Counted from the first letter of the stretch, positions 34,316 to 46,539 are shown. The stretch: 64,000 nt of DNA from Bryobacterales bacterium (GCA_003170915.1 PMYB01000234.1:1-64000); one strand, 5' to 3'. Numbers and translations are program-made. The notes: a model not told the origin generated them from the letters alone.

Positions 34316-37300
34316 ATGAGTCGATTGGCGGTGTTCCTGGCGGCGTGCGGCGGCGGAGCGCTCCTGGTTGCCCAACTGAACCAGCCCGATGCGGTCCGCC
34401 TGTGGCACTACCGGAATCTCGGCAAGGCCTTCTACGAGAACCCCACCACCCAGAAGGAGGCGGTGGACCAGTTCCGCCAGGCGCTCGCGCTGGCGCCGGA
34501 TTCCCCGCGCGAGCTGTTGAACTACGGCCTCGCGCTGCTGCGCGCGGGCGAGATCGAAAGCGGCACCGCGCAGATCGAGAAGGTGCAGAAACTCGAACCC
34601 AAGCTCCCCCATTCCTGGTTCAACCTCGGCATCGCGCTGCAGAAGCAGGGCGAATTCGACCGCGCCTTCACCCAGTTCCAGGGCATGGCGCGGCTGGCGC
34701 CGGATGATCCGATCACCCATTACCACTTGGGCACGCTCTACAAATTGCGGGGCGATCAGGCCGCCGCCATCCGGGAGTTTGAAACCGCGCGCAAGCTTCA
34801 GCCGAGGCTGGCGGCGGCGCATTTCCAGCTCTATGGAATCTATCGCCAGGCCGGCCGCGCGGCGGACGCAGCCACCGAGCTCCAGATCTTCCAGGACCTC
34901 AAGAAGCAGACGGAAGGCGCCGCCGTCCCCGAAGATGTGGATTGGTCGGCCTACTCCGAAATCTACGACCCCATCGACGGTCCGCCTTCGGCGCCGCCCG
35001 CCGCGCCCGTATACCGCGATGAGAAGATCGCCGGAGGATTCGGCCAAGGTCCCTCCGGCGTCGTGGCGCTCAGGCTCGATGCCGGCGCGCGGCCGAGCCT
35101 GATCGCGTGGTCCTCCGAACGCGTCGCGGTGTTCCGCTACGGCACCCAGGCCGTGCGCGATTCCGGCCTGGAAAGCCTGCGCGACGTAGTCTCGATCGCT
35201 CCCGGCGATTTCGACAACGACGGTCTTCCCGACCTCTGCGTCATCACTTCCCGAGCTGCGCTGCTCTACCGGAACGTCAAGGGCAAGTTCCAGCAGCAGG
35301 CCACCCTGGCCACCGGTTCCTTCCGCAAGGCCGTGTGGATCGACTACGACCACGACTACGATCCCGACCTCGTCCTGCTGGGCGACGACTCCCGCCTCCT
35401 GCGCAACAACGGCGCCGCCGGATTCAGCGACGAAACCAGGCGCTTCCCCTTCGTGGCGGGCCGCGCGCTCGATGCCGCGCTGTTCGATCTGGAACCCGAC
35501 ACCCCCGGATTCGACCTCGTGGTCTCTTACCAGGATCGCCCCGGCGTGCTCTATCGCGACAAACTGGGCGGCGCCTACCAGGCCGTCACGCTCGACGCGC
35601 TGCCCGCGGGCGCCGCGCACCTGGTGGCGCGCGATTTCAACCGCGACGGGCGCACCGATCTGGCTTTCGGGGCCGGTCTCCTTCTGCTAAATCGCAACGC
35701 CCGGCTCCAGTCCGAAACCGCGCTGAAGTCCGTCGTCGTCGCCGGCTCCGTTCTTGCCGATTTCCAAGGCAATGGCCGCCTCGATCGCGCCCTCATTTCC
35801 GCCGATGGTACGCTCGTGATCGAGCGCGATGTCACGCCCAACTACGGCGACTGGATCGAGATCGCGCTCACCGGCGTCAAGAACGAGAAGCTCGCCCTCA
35901 ACGCCAAGGTGGAAGTCAAAGCCGGCACAAGCTACGAGAAGGCCACTTACGAAGGACTGCCTCTGGTGTTCCGCCTGGACAGCCGCGCCGTCGTGGACAC
36001 GGTGCGCATCACCTGGGCCAACGGGCTGGTGCAGAACGAAACCGGACAGGCCGTCAACCGCGTGGTGTCCATCACCGAAGCGCCGCGCCTCGCCGGCTCC
36101 TGCCCCATGATCTTCACCTGGAACGGCGAGCGCTTCAACTTCGTCACCGACGTGCTGGGCGTGGCGCCCCTGGGTGCTAGTTCCGGCGACGGCCACTACT
36201 TCCCCGTGGACCACGATGAGTACGTCTCGATTTCCGGCGACATGCTCAAGCCCCGCGAAGGCCGCTACCAAGTCCGCATGACCGAGGAACTGCGCGAGGT
36301 CTCCTATATCGACCAGATCGAGCTCATCGCGCTCGATCACCCCGCCGGCATCGGCGTCGTCACCAACGAGAAGTTCAAATCGCCGCCGTTCCCGGAATTC
36401 CGCCTCTTCGGCGTGGACCGCAAAATCCACCCGCTGGCCGCGCGCGATTCCCGCGGCGCAGACGTGCGGGAGGCGCTGAGCAAACAGGACCGCGTGTACC
36501 CCGACTCCTTCCGGCGCGACCATGCGGGCGTGGCCGAAATGCACAACCTCGACCTGGATTTCGGCCCCGTCGCGAGATCCAACCACGCCGTGCTGGTGCT
36601 CCAGGGCTGGGTCGACTGGGCCGACGGCAGCACCTTCCTTTCCGCCATGCAGGAGCACAACGACCTCACCTTCCCTTACATCCAGGTGAAGGACCCCGCA
36701 GGCAACTGGAAGACCGTAGTGGAGGACATGGGGATTCCGTCGGGCAAGCCCAAAACCATGGCGGTGGATCTGACCGGCAAGTTCCTCTCGCCCGCGCGCG
36801 AGGTGCGCATCGTAACCAACTTGTGCGTCTACTGGGACGAGATCTACCTGGTGGAGGACAGCGCCGCGCCGCCCGCGCGCCTCACCAGCGTTCCCATGCT
36901 CTCCGCCGATCTGGGTTTCCGCGGATTCTCCAAAGCCGTCATTCACCCCGAACGCAAGCAGCCCGAAATGTTCGATTACCAGACCGTGAGTTTCACGTCC
37001 ATGTGGAACCCCACGCCCGGCAACTACACTCGCTACGGCGCGGTGGAGAACCTGCTGGCCAGGCCCGATGACCGCATGGTCGTCATGGGCTCCGGCGACG
37101 AGCTACGCATGCTCTTCGGCGCCGCCGGGCTCCCCGCTCTGCCGGACGGCTGGAAACGCGATTTCCTGCTGCTTGTGGATGGCTGGGCCAAGGACGCCGA
37201 CGCCAACACGGCGTTTTCGCAATCCGTGCTGCCACTGCCCTTCCATGGCATGAGCGCCTATCCCTATCCCGCTCGCGAAAACTACCCAAGCGACCATATC

Positions 37301-37369
37301 CACGCCGATTACCAGCGCCAATACAACACCCGTCCCGCGTTGCGCCTCATCCGGCCGCTGACCGAGTAG
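34316..37369 (+). CDS. TPR + FG-GAP + ASPIC/UnbV protein with large uncharacterised C-terminal domain
   Basis: A 1017-residue exported protein. Leader 'LAVFLAACGGGALLVAQ'. Four tetratricopeptide-type repeats (about 30-200), e.g. 'SWFNLGIALQKQGEFDRAFTQFQGMARL'. FG-GAP repeats (about 240-500) with 'DFDNDGLPDLCVI', 'DYDHDYDPDLVLLG' and 'DFNRDGRTDLAFG'. An ASPIC/UnbV-like segment (about 510-580, 'VRITWANGLVQNE'). The last roughly 420 residues, from 'CPMIFTWNGERFNFVTDVLG', form a conserved-looking domain I cannot name; it includes 'YRVRMTEELREVSYIDQIELIALDHP' type text and 'NLCVYWDEIYLVED'. TPRs suggest a partner protein. It is divergent from the kinase operon, which makes it a likely regulatory target. 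Confidence 0.85.
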   Translation: MSRLAVFLAACGGGALLVAQLNQPDAVRLWHYRNLGKAFYENPTTQKEAVDQFRQALALAPDSPRELLNYGLALLRAGEIESGTAQIEKVQKLEPKLPHSWFNLGIALQKQGEFDRAFTQFQGMARLAPDDPITHYHLGTLYKLRGDQAAAIREFETARKLQPRLAAAHFQLYGIYRQAGRAADAATELQIFQDLKKQTEGAAVPEDVDWSAYSEIYDPIDGPPSAPPAAPVYRDEKIAGGFGQGPSGVVALRLDAGARPSLIAWSSERVAVFRYGTQAVRDSGLESLRDVVSIAPGDFDNDGLPDLCVITSRAALLYRNVKGKFQQQATLATGSFRKAVWIDYDHDYDPDLVLLGDDSRLLRNNGAAGFSDETRRFPFVAGRALDAALFDLEPDTPGFDLVVSYQDRPGVLYRDKLGGAYQAVTLDALPAGAAHLVARDFNRDGRTDLAFGAGLLLLNRNARLQSETALKSVVVAGSVLADFQGNGRLDRALISADGTLVIERDVTPNYGDWIEIALTGVKNEKLALNAKVEVKAGTSYEKATYEGLPLVFRLDSRAVVDTVRITWANGLVQNETGQAVNRVVSITEAPRLAGSCPMIFTWNGERFNFVTDVLGVAPLGASSGDGHYFPVDHDEYVSISGDMLKPREGRYQVRMTEELREVSYIDQIELIALDHPAGIGVVTNEKFKSPPFPEFRLFGVDRKIHPLAARDSRGADVREALSKQDRVYPDSFRRDHAGVAEMHNLDLDFGPVARSNHAVLVLQGWVDWADGSTFLSAMQEHNDLTFPYIQVKDPAGNWKTVVEDMGIPSGKPKTMAVDLTGKFLSPAREVRIVTNLCVYWDEIYLVEDSAAPPARLTSVPMLSADLGFRGFSKAVIHPERKQPEMFDYQTVSFTSMWNPTPGNYTRYGAVENLLARPDDRMVVMGSGDELRMLFGAAGLPALPDGWKRDFLLLVDGWAKDADANTAFSQSVLPLPFHGMSAYPYPARENYPSDHIHADYQRQYNTRPALRLIRPLTE

Positions 37370-37404
37370 CCATGCGCCTCATCCTGGGCGAGACCCCACG
37401 GCCC

Positions 37405-38589
37405 TTACTGGCTCCGGCGTCCGCCGAATGCCGGCCGCGGCCCCAGGTGCTCGGGGAAGCTGAACCGCGCTTGCTGAATCGGCACCCCGATCACTTCGAT
37501 CCGCTTCAGGTCGCGCGTGCCCACGCCGAGATCTTCGGCCAGTTTCAACGTGCTGTCGCACCCCTCGAACGGCGCCGTGCCGCGCTCCGCCATGGGGTCG
37601 AACCCCATCACGGCCGCCCCCACCGCGTCCGTCGTGACGCAGTTGGTTCCCGCCAGCACCACACCGGGGCTGACCATCTTGGTGTAGCCAGGCCGCGGGA
37701 GTTCCGCCCCGGCGATGGTTTCGACGCCGTCGACGATCGCGAGGTGCACCGGGAGCGCGGCCACTATGTCGGCCACGAACCGCGGGATGCGGTATCCGGC
37801 CTGGCGGGGGCTCGTCGGATCTTTCTCGGGCGGCGCGCTTTTGGGAGGCTGGCGGCTGCCCGAATGGCCTATCTGGTTGCGGCCGCCGTAGGGAATCGGT
37901 GAAGGCTCGTCGGTGGGGACCTTGTCGCCATAGATCGTGGTCGGACTACAGCCGAAGCAATTCTTCATCGAGAGCGTGATGCCCGCCGTGTCGTGCTGCT
38001 TGAGCTTCGCCAGCGAAACCAGCACGTCGGACTCGGCGTAAACGGTGTTGAGATCGAAAGCCGGAAACAGGTGGCCGCCGTTCGGTACCGGGAACCGCGT
38101 GTACGGCTTCCTGCCCCTGTACGGCAGGTTGGTATTCACCAGCTCGACGCGCGGCGCCGCGCCCAACACCAGCCTGGCGTCCCAGTTGGCCTTGTACATG
38201 AATTCCTCGAGCGAGGCCGCCCAGACCCAGGCGCCCTCCACCACCCGGATGCGCCGCGCCCCGGCCTTGTCCAGCAGGTGGACGATCGTCCCGACGGTGC
38301 GCGGATGCGTCCAACTGGTCCGCCCGGCGGAGAAGTGCTCCTGGCGCATGCCGGCCTCGCCCGTCAGGTTGATCTTGATGGTAACGGTCTTGCCCTTCAC
38401 CAGCCGCCCCATTCCGCCCAACTGGTCGAACAGCTTCTCGGTGGCGGACAGGAACCCGGTTCCGTAGTCGGCGCACTTGGCAATTGCCACGGGGGCAGTG
38501 GGCGCGGTGGCACGCAACCGCGCGGGCTGGATCAGCCCCAGGCCGGCCGCTCCGGCTCCCGCCATGAATTCTCTTCGGGTGACTTTCAT
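37405..38589 (-). CDS. Exported DUF362-family protein
   Basis: A 394-residue protein. The N-terminus 'VTRREFMAGAGAAGLGLIQ' is a twin-arginine signal. The DUF362 core includes 'VTIKINLTGEA', 'HPRTVGTIVHLLDKAGARRIRVVEGA', 'VLVSLAKLKQHDTAGITLSMKNCFG' and 'VHLAIVDGVETIAGAELPR'. The family is linked to metal-centre or cofactor chemistry but its function is unsettled; no ferredoxin cysteines are present here. The start at ATG 38589 has 'gagaggg' upstream and replaces the longer frame to 38730. It lies 17 bases after the 492-residue gene and is probably cotranscribed with it. Confidence 0.88.
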   Translation of the reverse strand: MKVTRREFMAGAGAAGLGLIQPARLRATAPTAPVAIAKCADYGTGFLSATEKLFDQLGGMGRLVKGKTVTIKINLTGEAGMRQEHFSAGRTSWTHPRTVGTIVHLLDKAGARRIRVVEGAWVWAASLEEFMYKANWDARLVLGAAPRVELVNTNLPYRGRKPYTRFPVPNGGHLFPAFDLNTVYAESDVLVSLAKLKQHDTAGITLSMKNCFGCSPTTIYGDKVPTDEPSPIPYGGRNQIGHSGSRQPPKSAPPEKDPTSPRQAGYRIPRFVADIVAALPVHLAIVDGVETIAGAELPRPGYTKMVSPGVVLAGTNCVTTDAVGAAVMGFDPMAERGTAPFEGCDSTLKLAEDLGVGTRDLKRIEVIGVPIQQARFSFPEHLGPRPAFGGRRSQ

Positions 38590-38606
38590 GAGATCCCTCT
38601 CTCGTC

Positions 38607-40085
38607 CTAAACTTCGAACTCCAGCGCAAAGTAGCCCGGAACCGACGCCGGTACCCGGCACTCCACTCCGAAATACTCGTCCGCCGGCATCGGTTCGATC
38701 CGCACCGGCTCCGCCGCCCCAATCGACCACAGGCTGGCGCCGCGGTACTTCTCACGCACCCACACCGTCCGTGGACCGTAAACTCGTGCGGTTGCGAACG
38801 CCAGCACCTCGACCAGCGCCCGTTTGCCATCGGGCGAACCCATGACGAGCGTGCAACCTGAGCTGCTGGCGTTGTAGACCTTCACCAGGTCGTTGGCGTG
38901 GCTGATCAGGAACTGCGCGTCCACCGCCACCTGGAAGGCGTCGGTCAACTCGTCCTTAGCCACCGCCAGGCGGCCTTTCCCGAAAGTGCGCACGGTGAAC
39001 TGCGTGTCGAAACCCGGGTCGGTGGGCGTCCCCTCGGGATCCCATTTCGGCCCGGTGATCAGCAGGCCGCCTTGTTCGGTAAAGGCCATCATCTTCCGGC
39101 GCAGGGGAGCTTCGGGCGCCGCCTTGTCGGCGTAGATCAGGGCCTTCAACCCCGTGAAGGGCTGCGCCATGGCCTGCGATTTCCAGATCGCGCGGAACTG
39201 TAGATTTTGCCGCGCCGCCAGGTTCAGGATTTCGCCGCTCATGTCGAAGTTATCGCCCGTGAAGTCCGAGACCACTCCGAGTATGCCCAAGGACCGGAAC
39301 GTCCGCCAGTCCGCGTGTTTATCGAAGAATGCAATCGCCGCGCCGATCTGCTTCAGCGTCTCCCGCGCCGGGGCGTTGCCCTCGGTCAGGCCGGCGCGCA
39401 CCGTCTCGTCGAGCGAGATCACCCAGCGCCCGCCGGCGATTTCCGCGTCGCAGATGGCCGTCTGGTAGTTGGCGGCGGTGATGATGCGGCCCTTGGCGGG
39501 CGGGTCGAACATCAGCCAGAGCGGCTTCCGCACCCGCGCCCGCGCCATTTGCAGAAACCAGCCGTTGGAATCGAGCCACGGTACGCGGGTCGGCCCGGCG
39601 CTGTCGCCGAACCCCGGCACGGTCACGCCCGGCCAGACGTTGCCGGTCGCGGCGAGCAGGGGTCCGGGTGCGTCCCACGGCATCTTGCCGCGCTCACCCC
39701 ACGGAATGACCGGGAAATCGGTCTGGCCCTTGAAATCCTGGATGGCCACGGCCACCAGACCGGCCGCGCGGGCGGCCGCGATCGCCGCCGCGTGATCCGC
39801 CGTGCCTTCCACCCATCCGGCCACGGCGAGGTTGCGCTGGCGCGCCGCGGCGACCAGCGCCGCCGCGGATTTCTGCTGAGCCGCGTCTTCCGGCAATCCC
39901 GCCGCCCAGCTCAACAGCAGGCAGTCGATGGGAGAGTCCTTGAGGATGTCGAGAGACGCGGGGTCGTGAAAACGCTCCAGCGTTTGTTTGTTTTGGGGGG
40001 TGAAGCCGTCAGTCTTGCCGCGCTTGGCGATCTCCAGCGGACCGCTTGCCCAGCGCATAGGCACTGCATTCGGTAATAGAGCCAT
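38607..40085 (-). CDS. Uncharacterised 492-residue protein upstream of DUF362
   Basis: I do not recognise a named family. There is no signal peptide. The N-terminal two-thirds look like a TIM barrel ('PIDCLLLSWAAGLPED', 'GLVAVAIQDFKGQTDFPVI', 'RKPLWLMFDPPAKGR'). Next comes a region resembling the glutamine-amidotransferase-like domain of glycosidase-type proteins ('MMAFTEQGGLLITGPKWDP'), then a beta-rich end ('PADEYFGVECRVPASVPGYF'). That order suggests a glycosidase-like hydrolase fold, but catalytic residues are not evident. The gene has 'AGGGTGA' before its ATG. The 127-base gap to the divergent thioredoxin gene contains a GC-rich stem ('cgccggcggcg'). Confidence 0.6.
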   Translation of the reverse strand: MALLPNAVPMRWASGPLEIAKRGKTDGFTPQNKQTLERFHDPASLDILKDSPIDCLLLSWAAGLPEDAAQQKSAAALVAAARQRNLAVAGWVEGTADHAAAIAAARAAGLVAVAIQDFKGQTDFPVIPWGERGKMPWDAPGPLLAATGNVWPGVTVPGFGDSAGPTRVPWLDSNGWFLQMARARVRKPLWLMFDPPAKGRIITAANYQTAICDAEIAGGRWVISLDETVRAGLTEGNAPARETLKQIGAAIAFFDKHADWRTFRSLGILGVVSDFTGDNFDMSGEILNLAARQNLQFRAIWKSQAMAQPFTGLKALIYADKAAPEAPLRRKMMAFTEQGGLLITGPKWDPEGTPTDPGFDTQFTVRTFGKGRLAVAKDELTDAFQVAVDAQFLISHANDLVKVYNASSSGCTLVMGSPDGKRALVEVLAFATARVYGPRTVWVREKYRGASLWSIGAAEPVRIEPMPADEYFGVECRVPASVPGYFALEFEV

Positions 40086-40212
40086 GTGTCACCCTAGTTT
40101 CATTGGCGAAAATCAAAATACCATCTTAAACCCAAATCAACTGCGCGCCGCTCCGGCGCGAACGCCGGCGGCGTACTATTAAATATCAACATCCGAAAAG
40201 AGGAGAAAGTTA

Positions 40213-41370
40213 ATGACTGCATGCCGATTCGCTCTCTTCGCGATTGCCGTGGCGGCATTCGGGCAGGAGGCGCGCCTCACGCCGTCCGTCAACAATGCGC
40301 ATCCGATCCTGGCGATCGGTTCGCCGGCGCCGGATTTCGAACTTCCCGGAATCGATGACAGAATTCACAAGCTGAGCGAGTACAAGGACCCCATCCTGGT
40401 GGTGATGTTCATCTGCAACCACTGCCCGACTTCGCAACTGTACGAAGGCCGAATGAAGAAGCTGGTGGATGACTACCAGAGCAAGGGCGTAGGCTTCGTG
40501 GGCATTGAGCCCAACGACCCCAACGCCATTCAGTTGGGCGAACTGGGCTACACCGACGTGAGCGACAGCTTTGAAGAGATGAAGATCCGCGCCGAATACC
40601 GGCACTTCAACTTCCCGTACCTGTACGATGGCGAGACGCAGGCCGTGGCGCAGGCTTACGGGGTACAGGCGACGCCGCACGTGTACATCTTCGACAAGGA
40701 ACGGAGGCTGCGATACGAGGGGCGGATTGATAATGCGCAGCGCGAATCGCTGGTGAAAATTCGGGATGCTCGCGCCGCGCTGGATGCGCTTCTGGCGGGA
40801 CAGCCGGTGGCGGTCGCACACACGCCCGCGTTCGGCTGCTCAACCAAATGGAAGTCGAAAATCGACAGCCACTTGCAGGAGTTGAAGCGAATCGAAGCCG
40901 CGCCCGTGACCCTGGAAGCGGCCACCGCCGACGATCTCAAGAAGCTCCGCACGAACCCCACCGGCAAAGTGCTGCTCGTTAATTTCTGGGCAACCTGGTG
41001 CGGCCCATGCCTCACCGAATTCCCCGGCTTGGAAACCACCTTCCGCATGTTCCGCCACCGCGACTTCGACATGGTGACGGTAGCGACAAACTATCCCGAC
41101 GAAAGGGCCGGTGTTATGAAATTGCTCCAGGAGCAACACGCCTCCAGCCGCAACCTGCAATTCGCCTCCGAAGATACCTACGCGATGCAGGCGGCGTTTG
41201 ACGCCAAGTGGGACGCGGGCGTGCCGTTCACAATGTTGATCGCTCCCGGCGGTAAGGTGCTCTTCCAGCAGCAGGGCGAAGTGGATGTTATCGCCTTGCG
41301 CCGGGTGATTCTGGCCAACCTGGAAAACGAAACATACGTCGGCCACCCCGCCTACTGGGCGGCCAGGTAA
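40213..41370 (+). CDS. Exported tandem thioredoxin-fold (redoxin + TlpA-like) protein
   Basis: A 385-residue protein with a short signal peptide ('ACRFALFAIAVAAFG'). Domain 1 (about 35-195) is peroxiredoxin/redoxin-like ('IGSPAPDFELPGIDDR') with a CxxC-type site 'ICNHCPTSQL' and the cis-Pro region 'GVQATPHVYIFD'. Domain 2 (about 235-380) is TlpA/thioredoxin-like with 'LLVNFWATWCGPCLTEFPG' and 'GVPFTMLIAPGG'. Two active-site motifs in one exported chain suggest disulfide exchange or electron transfer in the periplasm, possibly serving c-type cytochromes such as those in the 22-30 kb operon; this is inference. GAGGAG lies before the ATG. The 3' end overlaps the convergent SMP-30 gene by 19 bases. 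Confidence 0.9.
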   Translation: MTACRFALFAIAVAAFGQEARLTPSVNNAHPILAIGSPAPDFELPGIDDRIHKLSEYKDPILVVMFICNHCPTSQLYEGRMKKLVDDYQSKGVGFVGIEPNDPNAIQLGELGYTDVSDSFEEMKIRAEYRHFNFPYLYDGETQAVAQAYGVQATPHVYIFDKERRLRYEGRIDNAQRESLVKIRDARAALDALLAGQPVAVAHTPAFGCSTKWKSKIDSHLQELKRIEAAPVTLEAATADDLKKLRTNPTGKVLLVNFWATWCGPCLTEFPGLETTFRMFRHRDFDMVTVATNYPDERAGVMKLLQEQHASSRNLQFASEDTYAMQAAFDAKWDAGVPFTMLIAPGGKVLFQQQGEVDVIALRRVILANLENETYVGHPAYWAAR

Positions 41371-42281
41371 CACCGCTGGCCGCCGAACACCGCGAACCGA
41401 TTCTCCGGCTGCCCTGGCACGTCCGTCTGGATCGCGAACAGCCCGCCGCCCAGGCGGTCCGAGGGTGGCGCGTCGAGCCCGGCGCTGGTGACGTAGAGCG
41501 TACCGAGATCCGGGCCGCCGAATGTGCAGCTCGTGGGATTCAACGCGGGCATCTCGATGACGCGGTCGATGACGCCGTCCGGCGCCACGCGCACGACGCA
41601 GCATCCGCCATACCGGCAGTTCCACAGATAGCCTTCGCTATCGACGGTGGATCCGTCCGGCCAGCCGCGCGAGAAGCCCGCGAAAAACGGCCGCTCACCG
41701 CCGATCGCGCCGCTGGCTGCGTCGTAATCGTAGACGCAAATTGCGTTTTCGAGCATGTCGGCGAAGTAGAACCGCGTGCGGTCCGGGCTCCAGGCCAGCG
41801 TGTTGGAGATACCGATGCCGCGCTTGCGCTCGGTGACGGAGCCGTCCGGGTCGATGCGGTAGAGCGCGCCATCCTTGCCGCCGCAAGCGCCCGGAGAGCC
41901 GTCGGGGTTCACGTTATTGCGCATCGAGCCGAGCCAGAACGAGCCGCGCGGATCGGGGCGGGCGTCGTTGGACCGCACCGCCGGCCACCCCGGGAGCCGG
42001 AAGCCGTGATCGCGCCGCTCGTCCGTCTCCGGCATCCACAGGATGAGCCGCGAGCCGAGCGCCACGGCCAGCGTGTCGTCGCGGTCCGTGAGGGCCAGCG
42101 CCGTCACGGGCTCATCGAAGAACCATGAGTTCACCGACTTCCGGCAGGGGTCGAAGCGGTGAATCAGGAAGCGGTTGATGTCGGTCCAGTAGAGCGCCTG
42201 TGCGGCGGCGTGCCAGACCGGGCCTTCGCCGCAACGGTCGCCCGCGGGCGCTACGCAAACGGGTTCGCTTACCCTCTCCAT
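41352..42281 (-). CDS. SMP-30/gluconolactonase/LRE family protein
   Basis: A 309-residue cytoplasmic six-blade propeller. It shows the metal-ligand Glu in 'GEGPVWHAAAQALYWTDI', the Asn-rich blades 'ARPDPRGSFWLGSM' and 'GISNTLAWSPDRTRFYFADM', and the Asp site 'GWPDGSTVDSEGYLWNCRYGG', so the catalytic metal centre is complete. It hydrolyses sugar lactones to aldonates, a step that follows sugar dehydrogenase action. It starts 7 bases after the stop of the truncated SDR and was probably once cotranscribed with the full SDR as a dehydrogenase-lactonase pair. Confidence 0.9.
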   Translation of the reverse strand: MERVSEPVCVAPAGDRCGEGPVWHAAAQALYWTDINRFLIHRFDPCRKSVNSWFFDEPVTALALTDRDDTLAVALGSRLILWMPETDERRDHGFRLPGWPAVRSNDARPDPRGSFWLGSMRNNVNPDGSPGACGGKDGALYRIDPDGSVTERKRGIGISNTLAWSPDRTRFYFADMLENAICVYDYDAASGAIGGERPFFAGFSRGWPDGSTVDSEGYLWNCRYGGCCVVRVAPDGVIDRVIEMPALNPTSCTFGGPDLGTLYVTSAGLDAPPSDRLGGGLFAIQTDVPGQPENRFAVFGGQRCYLAAQ

Positions 42282-42288
42282 GCGATCC

Positions 42289-42816
42289 TCACCGCACGCC
42301 GATGCCGGTCAGCAGGCCGCCGTCGATCAGGTAGTCGCCGCCGGTGCAGAAGCTGGTCTTATCCGAGGCCAGAAACGCCGCCATTTCCGCCACCTCCTCG
42401 GGCCTTCCAACGCGCCCCAGCGGGTGCGCCGCGCCGAAGCGTTTGAAAACCTCTTCCACGGGCTCGTCCGGCGAGAGCGTGCGTGCCGCGAGCTCCAGGA
42501 TCGGAGTCGCCACCGAACCGGGGCTTATGGAGTTCACGCGGATGTTGTCCGGGGCGAAATCGAGAGCCATGGCGCGGGTCAAGCTGTGAATCGCGCCCTT
42601 CGATGCGACGTACGCCGCCACCCGCCGCTGGCAGGCGCGACCCTGCACGGAGGAGAGGTTGACGATGGCCCCGCCGCCGCGCTTTCTCATTTCCGGCACG
42701 CCGAAGTGCGCGAAAAGATAGATGCCTCCCACGTTGACCTGCATGCACCGGTTCCAGGTTTCCGCGCCGGTTTCCACGGCGTCGCCATATGGATGGACCG
42801 CCGCGGCGACTCCCAT
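42289..42816 (-). pseudogene. SDR lacking its NAD-binding N-terminus
   Basis: The 175-codon frame has the catalytic Ser-Tyr-Lys part ('NLSSVQGRACQRRVAAYVASKGAIHSL') and a normal C-terminus ('DKTSFCTGGDYLIDGGLL'), but begins 'VAAAVHPYGDAVET', which aligns just after the 'NNAG' strand of an intact SDR. About 75-85 residues including the Rossmann glycine motif are missing. The esterase stop codon lies only 4 bases upstream of the first ATG, so a deletion or rearrangement junction fell inside the SDR gene. The product could not bind cofactor normally. Confidence 0.82.
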
Positions 42817-42819
42817 CTC

Positions 42820-45195
<2,376 letters not shown>

Positions 45196-45199
<4 letters not shown>

Positions 45200-46539
45200 A
45201 CGGTCCTCACCTCGGGGTGGACCCACGGCTCGCGATACGGCCTGCGCAACCGCCGATTGGCTTCTTCGTCGCCGATGACCATGCCCTTCTGCGCATCCCA
45301 GGCCAGCGTCCGGCCCACTTGCATGGAGAGATTCGCCAGGATGCAGCACGATGTGGAAATGAAGCCTTCCTCGATATCGGCCACCGGCTTGCCGCGCGAC
45401 GCCATGTTGGCCAGCAGGTCTTTCATGTGACCGCGGATGGCCGGGGCCACATGACGCTCCAGCCGGGCCTCGGTCCGGTCTTCCGGATACTCGTCCAGTT
45501 CGTAGGCGACGTCTTTGTGAATCGCCTGCCCTCCCCGCTCCGCCGGAATAAAATCGTAGCCCATGACCCCGGCCTTCAGAGTGCCTCGCTCGCCATACAG
45601 CGTGGCGCCCCACGGGTAGTTCGGATCCACCGCGGGACCGAAGCGGCGATGCTGCCAGACGATGGTGAGGTTGTCGTACTCGAAGATGGCGGTCTGCGTG
45701 TCGGCGATGTTGGATTTGCCGCCCTTGAGAACGCGCAACCCGCCAGAGGACGAAATGCGCTTCGGCCAGCCCAGGCCCATGAACCAACGCACCATGTCGA
45801 ACATGTGGATTCCCATGTCTCCAATGGTGCCGTTGCCATACTCCATGAACTGCCGCCAATCGCGCTGGATATCGGGGCTGTAGGGCATCATCGGCGCGGG
45901 GCCCACCCAGAACTCCCAGTCAAGCGTGTCGGGAACGGGCGCCGGCTGCGCGGCAATGGCCCGGCCTCCGCCGTAGGAATAGATCTCCACGTGTCCGATC
46001 GTGCCGAGCTTCCCCTCCCGGACGAGGTTGCGCGCCTCGATCAGATGCGGAGTGCTGCGCCGTTGCGTGCCCACCTGGACCACACGCTTATACTTGCGGG
46101 CCGCCGCCAGCATCGCCTGCCCTTCCACGACGTCCACGCTGATCGGCTTTTGCACGTATAGATCGGCGCCCGACCTGGCGGCCTCGATCATGGGCAGGGC
46201 ATGCCAGTGATCCGGCGTGGCGACCTCCACCAGGTCCAGGTCTTTCTCCTTGAGCATCTCGCGGTAGTCGGTGAACATCCGCGGCTTCTTTTTGGAGGCC
46301 TGGCGCGCGGCCGCCATCTCCGCGCAGTCGGCCATCATTTTCTTGTCCACGTCGCACAGCGACACGATCTCGACCGGCGCCACCTGGACCAGCCGGAAGA
46401 TATCGGACTTACCGTACCAGCCGCAACCGATGAGTCCCACTCGTTTGGGAGGCGAATCCGCGGCCTCGGCGCTATACCGCCGGGCGGCTCCCAGCGCCAG
46501 CCCGGCAACACTCGTTTGCATGAATTCACGACGGTTCAT
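45196..46539 (-). CDS. Exported Gfo/Idh/MocA oxidoreductase
   Basis: A 447-residue enzyme. Tat leader 'NRREFMQTSVAGLALGA', Rossmann motif 'RVGLIGCGWYGKSDI', 'LVEVATPDHWHA' and 'LYVQKPISVD' (Gln in place of Glu before the catalytic Lys-Pro, as in the 8390 copy). The C-terminal domain has 'YGNGTIGDMGIHMFDMVRWF'. The EKP-to-QKP change in two of five copies may mark a functional subgroup. AGGAG precedes its ATG. It heads the operon with the isomerase gene, and a 146-base divergent gap separates it from the ThuA gene. Confidence 0.9.
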
